DNA of 64,000 nt from Rhipicephalus microplus (taxonomy: Eukaryota > Arthropoda > Arachnida > Ixodida > Ixodidae), in NCBI RefSeq assembly GCF_043290135.1, contig NC_134710.1, positions 992,001 through 1,056,000 on the forward strand, written 5' to 3'. How positions within the stretch are numbered: position 1 is the first letter of the stretch; every line of letters starts with the position of its first letter. The position numbers were made by a program, and so were the translations under genes. The notes under the pieces are model-generated. The model made no database searches. It worked only from the letters and a program-made list of their open reading frames with translations, and was not told where the DNA came from. Positions 23,471 to 34,078 of the stretch are shown one piece after another.

Positions 23471-23642
23471 ATCGCCTTTATGCCCGTGTCTACATGACTT
23501 ACCAACCGTGCGCATTTTACTTCGCCCGCATACGTCGGCAAACGCCTTTTGCATGCATTTCGAAATTTCAGCCCACAACAAACCAAGGTGTACACTCATG
23601 CCAACTTATACGTAAGAGTGCTCGCACAGCTGCTCCTGTCAC

Positions 23643-23993
23643 ATGTGTTCAGCTGCCCCTCTTCGATGTATCTCCACGCATGCACAGAAGCTTGTCTACG
23701 TTGCTTTGAGTCGAACCACCACACTGGAAGGACTGTTTCTAACAGACGCAGAACAGGACTTTACTTTTCGCCATAGTAGAGAAAATCCGGATCACACATT
23801 GTCATACGAACTTCACCAATTGGAAACTCATAGACTTGATACAATCATCGCCAAGTGCTTCACCATTCTCCAATCATCGCACACATTGACAATTTGCAGC
23901 AAAAGTGTACGCTCGTTGCCCGCACACGCCGTCGATGTCTGGTACGATCATGTCGTCTGCGAGATACCTCTACTGTGCTTCATGGCAGCATGA
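23643..23993 (+). pseudogene. PIF1-like helicase C-terminus
   Basis: The real helicase sequence begins near 23670 with LVYVALSRTTTLEGLF; VALSR is a hallmark of PIF1/RecD-type helicases. It runs on through a Helentron-specific linker (HTLSYELHQLETHRLDT, SSHTLTICSKSVRSLPAHAVDVW) that normally leads into the endonuclease. A stop and frame change follow near 23990. The ATG at 23643 is not a real start, because the first codons belong to the preceding frame. Confidence 0.6.
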
Positions 23994-24098
23994 ATGGACA
24001 CTGCCGCCAAACTGCCAGGATGCAAGTGCATCAGCCTCGTAAAATGGCGAAATTGCTGAGCTGCTAGAGTCGCCATTTACGAATGCTTCAACGGGATA

Positions 24099-24527
24099 AT
24101 GCTTTTACCGCACACCATTCCACACCAACTTGGCTCGCTGCCCCAGGTGACTTGTAGTGATGCATGTGCCGTCAAAACATCACACGGCTTTATTGTCACA
24201 GCAGTCTACATCTCGCCGGGAACCTCAGGGAACGACATGATTAAGTTCTTGCTCCACAACTTCAGTGCGATGTGCCAAGAAGATGTGCTGGTGATTGTCA
24301 CAGGAGAGTTCAATGTGAGTGTACTTCGATGTGAAAATGAGTGGCTTGTGGCTTTTCTCGGTGCCAAACTTGGACTTCACCTCCCGCCTGACGTCACACA
24401 CCAAACTACACGAAACAACACTTGCCTAGATATTGTGTTCGGAAAGAGTGTTGCATCACGAGTGCACTGCGGGTCATTGCCAACCTACTTCAGTGACCAC
24501 AAAGTGGTTGTCCCTGTCATCAAGTGA
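24099..24527 (+). pseudogene. Helentron-type endonuclease domain
   Basis: A 142-codon frame of the endonuclease/exonuclease/phosphatase fold. It shows VTAVYISPG, the catalytic-site block VTGEFNVSV (normally GDFN, so one acidic residue is replaced by another), NTCLDIVFGKS and the end motif SDHKVVV. The N-terminal third with the first catalytic Asn and Glu is missing or out of frame. Its position directly after the helicase end argues against its being the endonuclease of the LINE that starts downstream. Confidence 0.6.
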
Positions 24528-25132
24528 ACTGTGTTCCATTTATATTCACCAGTGTTTCTACCGAATACTATATTTTCTGCCTTTAATTCATACACGTCAT
24601 TAAATACATAACTCATTTCGCCATGTTGGTCCTGCATTACTGTTATTTCGAGAACACAGACTGGCAACTATCCGGGCACGACTGCTAATTCCTGCGTTTA
24701 CGCATTGCAGGCACTGACAGGGTATCTCACCCGGGCCCGATATCCCCACCGGATAGCAAGATACTGCGTTCAGCTGGGTGCAGTCGCACTCCTGCCGTTT
24801 CATCTGCACGTGCCGCATCGACTCACCGCCCCAGCCAGACGTGGCGTCTGCTTTCCCGACAACTCCGCTGGTACGCCCCCTTCATCCATAAATACGACCT
24901 CAACTGGACAGTCGGCGTTCAGAGCAGACTGGCAGCCGTCCGGGCACGACTGCTAATTTCTGCGTTTACGCATTGCAGGTGGGTTATGGGAGCTTGTTGC
25001 ATGTCCTCCTTGCTTTGAAAATGGCTGTCTGTCTACTCTGAGTGCCTACTTATTTGTGCATTGGCGCCCTACGTGGGCATCCTTCTCTTGTTCCTGTGTA
25101 TATAGTGCTGATTCTCTGTCTCACTGCCTGCC

Positions 25133-25903
25133 TTGATGGATGCCCTTGCTGTCCTCTCCAAAGCACTGGGAGAGAAAAAACCCAGTTCTATTAAAAAACT
25201 CACAAAAATGCCAATAGAAATGTTCAGCACCATTATGGCGGCCATAACAGAGGTCAAAGCTAGCGTCAGTAGTTTCGAGGAGTCTTTGAAGTTTCATAGT
25301 CAGGGCTTTGACGAATTCAGATCTGAGCTAAAGGCTGTCCGACAGGAGTTGAGTGAAGTTAAAAAGCGCAGTCTTGAAGACGAAAGGGAACGTCATCAAC
25401 TGGTGAAGGAACTCAGAGACACAAAGAAAGAAATTGTAGACCTGAAGCAGTACTCCAGGTGGACTAATCTAGAACTTAAAGGAGTATCGTTAACTGAAAA
25501 GGAAAACCTCGGTCAAACACTACATAAGGTGGCCACTTGCCCGAGTGTTCCGCTTTCGGATCATGACGTGGATGTGGTACATCGTGTCCCCACAAAAGGG
25601 GGCGGGCTGCCCAATATAATCGTCAAATTCAACTCTCGAGCTACCCGTGACAAGCTTCTCTTTGTGGCAAAAAAGAAGCGGCTGAATGCGCCCCTGCTGG
25701 GTTACCAAGTAGATAGCCCAGTATACGTGAATGTCCATTTGTGTCCCGAAAACAAAATTCTGCTCGGAAAAGCTATCCAGTGCAAGCGGGAAAGGAACTG
25801 GAAATTTGCATGGGTTGCTGATGGCAAAATTCTAATGCGGAAGTCCGAGAACTCGAGAGTTGCACACGTCACATGCGATGATGACCTGGTGAAAATAGTT
25901 TGA
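25133..25903 (+). CDS. LINE ORF1 protein, coiled coil plus FP25K-like domain
   Basis: An intact 256-residue frame. About residues 30-110 form a charged coiled coil with heptads (LKAVRQELSEVKKRS, LVKELRDTKKEIVDL) suited to trimer formation. The middle (WTNLELKGVSL, DVDVVHRVP, PNIIVKFNSRATRDKLL) looks like the RNA-recognition-like fold of LINE ORF1 proteins. The end (VYVNVHLCPENKILLGKA, WKFAWVADGKILMRK) resembles the C-terminal domain shared with baculovirus FP-type proteins. The role would be binding element RNA and forming a nucleoprotein for retrotransposition. The ATG at 25133 follows an upstream leader. ORF2 starts 40 bp after the stop. Confidence 0.7.
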   Translation: MMDALAVLSKALGEKKPSSIKKLTKMPIEMFSTIMAAITEVKASVSSFEESLKFHSQGFDEFRSELKAVRQELSEVKKRSLEDERERHQLVKELRDTKKEIVDLKQYSRWTNLELKGVSLTEKENLGQTLHKVATCPSVPLSDHDVDVVHRVPTKGGGLPNIIVKFNSRATRDKLLFVAKKKRLNAPLLGYQVDSPVYVNVHLCPENKILLGKAIQCKRERNWKFAWVADGKILMRKSENSRVAHVTCDDDLVKIV

Positions 25904-25943
25904 ATAGCGGTTTGCAACTACTGATACTCCTATAACCAACATC

Positions 25944-28895
25944 ATGCCACTCTCTGTAATCACACCTTACAACGTACCTAAAAATAACAATATCTCTGTC
26001 TTCTACACGAACATCCACAGTTTAAACAAGAATTTGAACTTGCTTTTTGCGTTCCTTTCTACGCATGCCCAGCCTGTCGATGTTATAGCGTTGACGGAAA
26101 CGTGGCTAAAAAAGGGCAAAAATTGCAACATCGATGGGTACACATTCATATCTAATCCGTGAGAGTCACGCACGCGTAGCGGTGGTGTGGCCGTCTTTGT
26201 AAAATCAGGATACTCGTTTTCGAAACTAGAATCTGTCGCATGCAGCTGCGCAGATATTGAATCACTGTTCATCAACTTGGAGTGTTCTCTCATCATAGGA
26301 GATACATAACGTCCTCCGAACTCATCTTATGTTTCTTTTCTAGATATGCTTGAAAAGGCAACTTGCGGCAAACTACAATATTCCCATTGTCATTACGGAA
26401 GACTTCAATATTGATACCCGCAGTCTAGCGTCTTCTGATTACGAGTTTTTGCTTGCTTCTTTCAATCTTCGAAACTTGATTTCTACGCCCACACGTTTAA
26501 CTAGCACCTCAGCGACGATCATAGACCACATGTTAAACATATCCACCCCGATCAATGCAAGTGTGTATGACGAACCAATCTCTGATCACCTTCCTATTTC
26601 TATTTCAATTATAGACCTGTCCAAGACTGCACCTAAAAATCACCCTGTCATTAGAAAAATAGATTATACCCTATTAAGGAACGAACCTCTATCTCTCGTA
26701 CCAAGCAGTCTGTACCATGATGACGTAAATACTGAGGTTGCCAATCTAATCGAAACTATAAAGACTGCAATCAGTAACGCTAGTAGTACCGTATCTTCTC
26801 GCTCTTATAACGTCCCGATCTGCCCTTGGATGACCCAAGACATTCTTGCTATCTCGAAGAAAATATAGTTCTGGTACAACAAATGGAAACAGCATAAACA
26901 TAATAATTATTACTTAGGGCAATATAAAAGGTTACGGAATGAATCTGGGGCAATAATCCGCGTACGCAAGAAGAACTACTACTCCAGCTTGATTCAACGC
27001 ACGAATGGGGATACAAAAACAATATAGAAAATTATACAAGAGGTTGTAGGAAATTCTAGTGCACATCGTATTCTTCCTTTAACAATAGACGAACAAACTG
27101 CTGAAAGCTTCAATTCATACTTCACTAGTATTGGCCCGTCCTTGGTATCTAGTCATCCTGACTCTAATTACATGTGTTTAGCCAGCTCCATATCCAATAC
27201 CTTCTTTACTCATGACAGAGAATTAGGAGAGCTGTTATCTACCATGAAAACATTGTGTAATAACAAAACCCCAGGGCTGGATGGAATCACAGTTTATCTG
27301 ATCAAGGATAACATAGACATATTAGGCCCATCTTGTGCCACATTTTCAATCATTCCCTAGCAACTTCGTCCGACTCTGATCCTCTGAAAGCCGCCAAAGT
27401 ATTGCCCGTGTTTAAAGACGGTGATCGCTCTGACCCTTCGTGTTACCGCCCGATATTAGCTCTCAGTACAATAAATAACATCTTTAAAAAGCTAGTTTCT
27501 TCTCGAATCAACAAATTTCTAGAAAAATATCAAATTTTATGTCCGCAACAGCATGGTTTTCGTCCGGGATATCTTCCACTGCAGTTCAAACATTTACACA
27601 AAATGTCAACACAGCTTTAAATAGCCATAAAATAGTTCTTATTTTATTTTTTTACCTACAGAAGGCATCCTTAAAAAAATTAAATAACTATGGCTTTAGA
27701 AACGAAAGCTTTGAATTATTTTCCAGCTACTTCACTCATCGTAGTCAAATTGTTTCTCTAGGTGGCATCACTTCTTTGCAAAAACCGATAAGCACAGGGG
27801 TCCCGCAGGGATCTGTCCTGGGCCCTTTGTTCTTTATATTATATGTAAGAGACCTACCACTGGTTATTAATTCTGCAGAGCTACTATTGTACGCGGATGA
27901 TGCAGCTTTAATTGTTACGGGGGAAAATATCCAAGAAATTGAAACAAAAACAAATGCTGTACTAGCAAATATATCACATTGGTTCAAGGCAAATAAACTT
28001 ACTGTCAACGCGAAAAAAAACAAAGTACATGATAATACATTCCTGACATATGCCAATAAATCTAGACAGCATTCAAATAAAGATAAATAATTATGCACTT
28101 GAACGCTTCAATTCATTTAAATACCTAGGTGTAGTTATCGACAACCATTTCCACTGGCAACCCAATATAATATCAGTGTGCTCGAGGTTATCTTCGGGCT
28201 GTGATGCATTGTTGCAAGTGATAAATTATTTCGACCTTGCAATATTACGGATCTTGTACTTTTCTCTCATCCACTGTCATCTTTCCTACTGCATTGATTC
28301 ATGGAGTTGGACTTACACTACATATCTGGAGCCTTTACGAAAACTACAGAAGCGCTCACTAAGAATAATAATGCACTCAAGCCACGATCATCCCAGCGCA
28401 CCCCTGTTTAGTAAACTACAAATTTTACCAATGGACAGTTTGCGTCAACAGAGAACAGCCATTGCCATTAATAATATCATAAGGTATAATCGTCCTGTTC
28501 ATTTATCCATTTTTTGCTCCTCATCCTGCCCTACGAGGAATACTGCTACCAATAATTTTAACCTTCCTCCCACAAACGTCTATGGAGAACGGCGTCTGCA
28601 GTTCGTCGGTACCAAAATCTGGAATAGATTGCCCCAGGATATAAGATCGGCTGTTAACTTTCCTCTGAAAATAAAAAAAAACGCTTCCTTACAATCCTTA
28701 ATGTGTCTCCGTAACCCCCCTAATAGTAACAAAATCGTTCAATTCTTGTATATAAGTATTATTACGGCCAGTGAAAGTTTACTGCGTAGTTGTTATTACT
28801 CATTGCCTTTCTTTTGTTTGTGTATAAAAATTACATGTTTCCGTTATCTTACCCAAGTTCGAGTATCTGAATATATATGTCTGTACAATTCCTAA
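25944..28895 (+). pseudogene. LINE ORF2: endonuclease and reverse transcriptase, multiply broken
   Basis: Endonuclease motifs appear in order: YTNIHSLN, ALTETWL, GGVAVFV, ITEDFNID (usually GDFN), and SDHLPI. Reverse transcriptase motifs follow: TPGLDGI, CYRPILAL, QHGFRPG, GVPQGSVLGPLFF, the catalytic YADDAAL, and SFKYLGVVID in the thumb. The C-terminal part keeps HCHLSYC and GTKIWNRLP. Breaks include a TGA at 26161, a TAA at 26307 and frameshifts near 26870, 27350, 27600 and 28030. The residues of the RT active site are present, but the protein cannot be made as one chain. It would act by target-primed reverse transcription in the nucleus. Confidence 0.75.
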
Positions 28896-29115
28896 CCTTC
28901 TTTGCTATATCCGCAATGTTTAGCATCTTGTATCCTGGTTCAATGCCTTGTTCTATTGTTTTGCTACAAGTGCTATTGTTGCCTTGTGCTATCGTTTGGA
29001 TACTGCGCCATTTTGTATCGCATCACTGGACCCTATTTTAGCCTTTGGCTATGGGTCCAAACAGTTTTTTGATCTATCATGTTGGAATTGAAAATAAAGT
29101 GAAATGAAATGAAAA

Positions 29116-30040
29116 ATGAAAACACCTGAGGGAGGTCCTAACCACATATAGATGCTCTCTACACATAAACTGCCACCAGGGGCGACACACGACCAACAGG
29201 CGCTGCCCACGGGAGGCGCTTCTTATCATCGTCCTTACTAGGTACGAGCCTTGTGGTCATCTAATATGGCCGCGCCACAGAAAACTTGGTTACTTAGCAC
29301 ACGCATGTTTACTACAATTAGCATTGCTCCTAAAAAAGCTAGCCTTGCTTCATAAAACATCCCAATATGTTGCTGTCGCATTCATTGCTTCGCCCTTTTG
29401 GCGAAACTGACTTTTTTCAGAAAGACCTTGACAGCCGAAACTCGTTTTCAATTCTAGGTCGACCCTTCCAAGTTTGGATTTCAAATTAAGACAAATGGGT
29501 CGACCTACAATTAAATGAATACAGCAAGCTGACCCTAGAGTTTGATGCAAAGAAATGAGAAAAAACTATCGGCCTAGATTCGAATACCGCATTTAGTTGC
29601 ATCATGAACCCACTTTTTTTTCAGAAAAGTTGACACCAATTAGGGGGGGGGGGGGCGGGGGGGTTCATTAGCGGGAGAAAGAAGTCATGGGAGTTATAAC
29701 AGCGAAAATTTCTCAAGGCAGTCTTGGTTGTTTTGGTCCACAAAATGCACGACAAATCATTGATGTAGCCCAAACAAAGCTTTTGTTTTCTCCTGTAACA
29801 AATCACCCGGATCGACGCCAAAGTGTCGTCCAGCCAGTCGGTTCACTCCAGCACATGCTCGACCAATTTATTGTTTAGAACCAGCCATGCAGCTAGCGTA
29901 CCAGCCAAATGGGGCCTGCACAGCAGGTGTCCAACTAAGTTTCCTATGACAAACCCGACAACAAAACGCAGGCTCAGATGGCAGCACAAACATTGCAAGT
30001 GTCCTATCAAAAAAGGAAACTGACCGTAGTGTGTTAAGTA
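29116..30040. other. No gene; G-rich run at 29643-29662
   Basis: The only notable feature is a run of 13 G bases, one C, then 7 G bases at about 29643-29662. The rest is unassigned intronic sequence. Confidence 0.45.
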
Positions 30041-30686
30041 TATCGTTTGCTGTGGAGTTTGACGCTCGTTTGGCGCGGCTTTTTCAAAACTCCCGTGCCA
30101 ACCTTAGAGCCACGCCCCGCGTGGCCGAGAGAGCCGTCATTTTCACAGAGCCAGTGGAGAGGATTGAGGAAGCGCTCAGCGGGTCACATGACCTAGAAGC
30201 AGCTCTGTGGTGCAAAGCGATTTCCCTCTCACGACGGCGACGACTGTGCCCCCGCTGCTACCATGGCTGCTACCCTCTGCACCGAGAAAAGAGGTCTCAC
30301 GGAGACAGCTTTCTTTTTTTTTTCCCCTCTCTCTCTCTACGCGCGGCCTTGAAAGGAGAAGGGTCTCTGCGTGCAGAAATGTAAAAGGGAGAAGCGTTGC
30401 ACAGGCGCGTCGCAGATCGGCATTTGAGAGAGAGCAAACAATCCGCCACAGTCTTTTCTTTCTGTTTCTTTTTTCCTTCTTCGCGCACAGCGTTGAGAGG
30501 TGCCGCTGCAGGATTGGGCATTGTGCTGAGAGCATTTTCGGAGTGCAGTATGTTCGAATTAACCGTCGCAAGTGCTTGCGCGTTCGAATTACAAAGCGTT
30601 TTCACCTATTGGAATGCACATAGCTCTGACGGGACCTAAGCGCGAGTTTTAATTACCCGAAAAATCAAATTAATGAGATTCGACAG
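30040..30686 (-). mobile_element. pogo/Tigger-type element, copy 1, inverted
   Basis: It shares a series of blocks with 37086-38050 on the opposite strand. These include the terminal GAATCTCATTAA, GCGCAAGCACTTGC, AGAGACCCTTCTCC-type pyrimidine-rich pieces and CTGCTACCCTCTGC. The right end at 30686 reads as CTGTCGAATCTCATTAA on the minus strand. The left end is uncertain, since similarity fades below about 30280. Several short open frames here are by-products of its pyrimidine/purine asymmetry. Confidence 0.55.
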
Positions 30687-30829
30687 AGTTTATTTTCCGT
30701 GGCATGCGTGGTCATGTATGGCACTTGTGTCGCCTTCGTGTCCATATATGTAACGATACATCGGGCCACGAGCCGGTTTCCTTCTTTGCTTATAGGTATG
30801 CACCTATCTGAGCATACATTGCTGCAAAC

Positions 30830-30895
30830 TGTTATAATCGATATAACAAAATAATGTATCTAACGAAACTTTGTTATAACGAGGTTTGAGTGTAG
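30830..30895. repeat. Terminal inverted-repeat-like AT sequence
   Basis: It ends in TTGTTATAACGAGGTTTGAGTG, the reverse of the CACTCAAACCTCGTTATAAC style of pogo-group ends. Only one end is seen. Confidence 0.35.
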
Positions 30896-31012
30896 TTAAT
30901 GAATAGTACTGACTTCAATTATTAATACATTATCGAATTATTAGTTAATGAGCACTTATATATATGTGCATGTACACTGCCATATCAAGATTATTCAATT
31001 AGAAAGTATATA

Positions 31013-31756
31013 CTAGTACCTTTTCCTTAAACGTTCGTAGGTCTTGAAGACACCCGCATGAGCGCATTGCGGGTCAGAGTGGAATGATGCACAGACTGTA
31101 GAGCGCAGTTTTTGGGGAACAACGAGCAGCCACTTCCTGCCGTCTAGTGAGTGATTGCGGCGGTACAATAGGCCACCTCGAATAGTGAAGTGCGAAGCCT
31201 GGCATCGCATTGATAGAGTGGTGAGAAATGTCGGCGCCTCAGATAAAACGTCCAAAAGCGAAGCTATCCATGGATCTTCGCGCTGTGCCGAGGAGATTGT
31301 GTCGATGTCAAGAACTGACAGCGCGTGTTCTATAGAAAATATGGAGGCAGCCTCAGTGGACAGTGGTGATCGCGAGAGTGCGTCAGCATCGGCATGTTGG
31401 CAGCCGGAATGGTAGACGACATGTATGTCATACTCCTGAAGTAGGAGAGCCCAACAAGCAAGGGGACTTGATGGATTCTTCAGCGATGACAACCAACATA
31501 ATGCATGATGGTCCGTAACTACAGCAAACATGTGGCCACATAAGCATGGGCAAAACTTGAAAAGCGCCCAAAGTGTGGCCAAGCACTCTTTTTCCTTGAT
31601 ACTGTAGTTTAACTCAGCCTTAGTGAGTGCTCTGCTAGCGTAGGCAACGACATACTCAGGGGACCTGGGCTTTCGTCGAACAAGAACTGCACAGAGACTG
31701 ACACCGCTGCTGTCTGTAAGAATTTCAGTTGCAGCCATGGGATTGTAGTGGCGCAA
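31013..31756 (-). pseudogene. Gypsy RNase H and integrase zinc-binding segment
   Basis: A continuous 247-codon frame. RNase H motifs: ILTDSSGVSL (first Asp), KEKECLA (Glu), VVTDHHAL (Asp) and DADALSR (Asp). The integrase N-terminal zinc region follows, with RGGLLYRRN and FHSDPQCAHAGVFKTYERL. The frame runs out at 31013, so the catalytic core of the integrase is missing. Its unbroken state suggests that this part decayed little. On the minus strand its 5' end abuts the SINE. Confidence 0.7.
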
Positions 31757-31765
31757 TATAGGTGG

Positions 31766-31902
31766 TTGATTGATATGTGGGGTTTAACGTCCCAAAACCA
31801 CTATATGATTATGAGAGACGCCGTAGTGGAGGGCTCCGGAAATTTAGACCACCTGGGGTTCTTTAACGTGCACCCAAATCTGAGCACACGGGCCTGCAAC
31901 AT
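31766..31902 (-). repeat. Ruka-type SINE inserted in gypsy pol
   Basis: A 5'-truncated copy lacking both Pol III boxes, on the minus strand. TAGGTGGT occurs on both sides (31758-31765 and 31909-31916), a short target-site duplication. The pol reading frame continues in phase across the insertion if the SINE and one duplicate are disregarded, so the SINE arrived after the gypsy copy. Confidence 0.8.
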
Positions 31903-31916
31903 TGCAGGTAGGTGGT

Positions 31917-32698
31917 GATGTCAGGAGACGGCGAAGAGTGGTGACTGCGTGATCACACTCGTAAAAACATGACAAGACGTCGTTGGCGCTACTTAAAAGT
32001 TGGGTCAAAGGTGAAATTATGGAGGCAAAGTTGTGCACAAACTGACGAAAGTAGGAGCATAATCCTACAAAGCTGCGTAACTGTTTTGCAGTCGTCAGTT
32101 TGGGGAATTCAGCGACAGCGCACAGTTTAGCCGGGTCACTTCACTGCGCAAAAGCTCACCGAGAATGGTGAGCTTCCGTGCAGTGAAGTGGCATTTCTTG
32201 AGATTCAGTGTGAGCTGAGCATTTTTCAGACACATGAGGACATGTTTCAGGCGTACAAGGTATGTTGCAAAATCGGATGCAAACACGACAATATCGTCGA
32301 GGTAGCAGAGGCATATGTTCCATTTCAAACCCCGCAGAACCGAGTCCATCGTGCGCTTGAATGTGGCCGGCGCATTGCAGGCCAAAGGGCATGACATTGA
32401 ACTTGTATAGCCGATCTGGTGTAACAAAGGCTGTTTTTGAACGATCAGCATTCGCTAAGAGCACTGGCCAGTACATCTAGTGTAAATCTGCATGGCCAGT
32501 ACATCTAGTGTAAATCTAACGATGAAAAAATCTCGACACCTTATAAGCAATCAAGGGCGTCGTCAATCTTGGGCAAAGGGTATATGTCTTTTCCAGTTAT
32601 CTTATTTAGGCACTTTAATCCTCGAAGAAGAGAATCAAATAATCCTTCTTGTTAACAAGAACGACTGGTGATGCCCATGGACTTTGGGAAAGTCGCAT
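31917..32698 (-). pseudogene. Gypsy reverse transcriptase
   Basis: RT motifs on the minus strand occur in order from about 32698 downward: SPWASPVVLV, KTAFVTPDRLYKF, the MPFGLQCA-PATF block, the catalytic CYLDDIVVFA, and the thumb (LKKCHFTARKLTILG). The tether toward RNase H follows (HNFASIISPLTQLL, CDHAVTTLRRLLTS). Frameshifts lie near 32450 and 32090. The small tandem duplication at 32465-32520 falls between fingers and palm. Confidence 0.7.
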
Positions 32699-32699
32699 C

Positions 32700-33178
32700 C
32701 CGCATCCCCATCCAGCATTTACGTCACCTAACGCCCCTATTTCTCTGATCGTTGTTGCAACACTATGCAAGTACATTACCCTCGTCCCACAACTACCACA
32801 TTTGCCGAATCTATCTTCATTCGGACAGCTAAGGAATGCAACGCCCTACCTGATACCATTTTTAGCATTCAGGATGCAGGAGCCTTTAAAAATTCCGAGT
32901 CAACCATCACTGAACCGTAGTAATTTCCAGGTAGCTTTCTAACGAGCCTAGTATGGTGTGTATGTATACTAAATACGGTATGGCCGCTGGCATACCCACT
33001 CATTGGAACCTGTGCCGGTGTTTGTGGCGAGTTGGGCGGGTTGGTAAAGATGCATGACTTTGGTAGCTTAGTGCCAAAAAAAAAAAAAAGAAGACAAAAA
33101 AAAAAGAGAGACTATTTGCGCTCATGTTGTCTATGTCTCTTTCTTTTGCCTTAGTTTTTTTTTTTTCCTAATATATCG
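32700..33178 (+). mobile_element. LINE 3' fragment and hairpin-rich repeat within gypsy
   Basis: The plus strand from about 32760 encodes a LINE ORF2 end (PRPTTTTFAESIFIRTAKE-type sequence, then NALPDTIFS). It is followed by a repeat with TTTGGTAGCTTAGTGCC, A runs, and a pyrimidine-rich partial inverse (GTCTCTTTCTTTTGCC, T runs), which could form an imperfect hairpin. The whole segment interrupts the gypsy pol gene before the SPWASPVVLV motif. Exact ends and TSD are not clear. Confidence 0.5.
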
Positions 33179-33278
33179 AAGTCATGTGTCGATGTAGTAA
33201 ACAAAAGTGGAAGATTCGGCCCAGGGAAGGTTGAGCAAAATCAAAGGATTCGCGAAACTGGTAGAGCAGCTGGAGAAG

Positions 33279-33799
33279 CTAGGAGCGTTCAGAAGGTGAC
33301 AGTCCGTCTGCAATCAATGGATTGAAAAGCTTGGAAGGTGGTACATAGTCATTGGCAGAATCTGGCGACATGGTAAAAATTTGTCCTTTGTTGATCGCGT
33401 GCACGTGTCCAAGAGGTTTACTTTGAAACAGTTTGATGAGATATGGAAAGGGATGGATGAGACAGAGAGCACTGTTTCTTTCATATATAGAGAGGGTTGA
33501 ATAAGGCAAAAGAAGTGGTTTTTGACTAAGGAAGAGGCTTGATGGTTCAAAGAATGCAGCTTCATTCTTAATGCCATCACAGAACACGGAGAGCAACACA
33601 GTTGCAGTCGGATGAATTTCAGTGCCTTCTTTGATGACAAGTTGGTGTACGGCGGGCTAAGCGTGGTTGGCGGGTTGGTCGAAAAACGTGAAGAGTTAAA
33701 GTTTGGATCTTGCACAATCAATAACAGTGTGGTTACGAGATAAAAAGTCCCATCCAAGTACGATGTCGTGTGAGCATGATGAAAGAACAATAAACTCAA
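33279..33799 (-). pseudogene. Gypsy pol region between protease and RT
   Basis: Two overlapping minus-strand frames cover this part of the polyprotein. One contains FFEPSSLFLSQKPLLLPYS and ends in FNPLIADGLSPSERS, the usual lead-in to RT. The change of frame indicates at least one indel near 33600. Assignment rests mainly on position. Confidence 0.5.
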
Positions 33800-33827
33800 C
33801 GGTGTAGTGGTCCTTCGCGATGATCAG

Positions 33828-34022
33828 TCAGACAGTACAGGCAGCTATAGGCCGAATAGGGTCTCCATTAGCTGTATGCAAGGACATCATATCAAGAGGC
33901 GTAGTCACTTTTCGAAGCTGGGGGCAAAGTTTGGCATCTATAACGAAAACGGCAGCATTGGTATCAACAAGAGCATATGCACGAGTACCTTCTATGAAAA
34001 GTTCGACAATATTTGATGCCAA
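33828..34022 (-). pseudogene. Gypsy aspartic protease, active site altered
   Basis: The retropepsin region reads IEGTRAYALVDTNAAVFVID. The catalytic triad is normally DTG or DSG; here it is DTN, so the glycine is lost. Downstream LHTANGDPIRPI fits the family. On this basis the protease is probably inactive. Confidence 0.6.
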
Positions 34023-34078
34023 AGCTCGAGGGCTTGAGCATTTCGACAGTGCAGTTCTTTCCTCCTGAACTGCGGCGG

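Larger units (their letters stand above)
23480..24540 (+). mobile_element. Helentron (Helitron2)-type fragment: helicase end plus endonuclease
   Basis: The end of a PIF1-type helicase is followed by an apurinic-like endonuclease, the order found in Helentron rolling-circle transposons. Helicase pieces: KSARTAAPVTCVQLPLFD in the frame ending 23709, then VYVALSRTTTLEGLFLT in another frame from about 23670. The expected segment between them, with the TVHKSQG-type motif VI region, is missing. Endonuclease: 24099-24527. The 5' portion (Rep and most of the helicase) is absent. Confidence 0.65.
24640..29115 (+). mobile_element. Near full-length non-LTR retrotransposon (CR1/L2-like)
   Basis: Two ORFs are in the expected order: ORF1 (25133-25903) and a broken ORF2 with endonuclease and reverse transcriptase (25944-28895). 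The 3' UTR ends in AATAAAGTGAAATGAAATG and a short GAAAT-rich tail. The putative 5' UTR contains a roughly 50-bp block starting CTGGCA at 24661 and again at 24929 (both with CCGGGCACGACTGCTAATT), 268 bp apart, which suggests promoter monomers. The absence of an RNase H and the simple-repeat tail fit CR1/L2-like clades. It is inserted in the headpiece gene intron, antisense to the gene. Confidence 0.75.

Noticed and set aside
30031..30639. Several overlapping open frames of 100-138 codons on both strands
   Set aside because: They fall in the purine/pyrimidine-rich interior of a pogo-type element and overlap each other; no frame has a motif.
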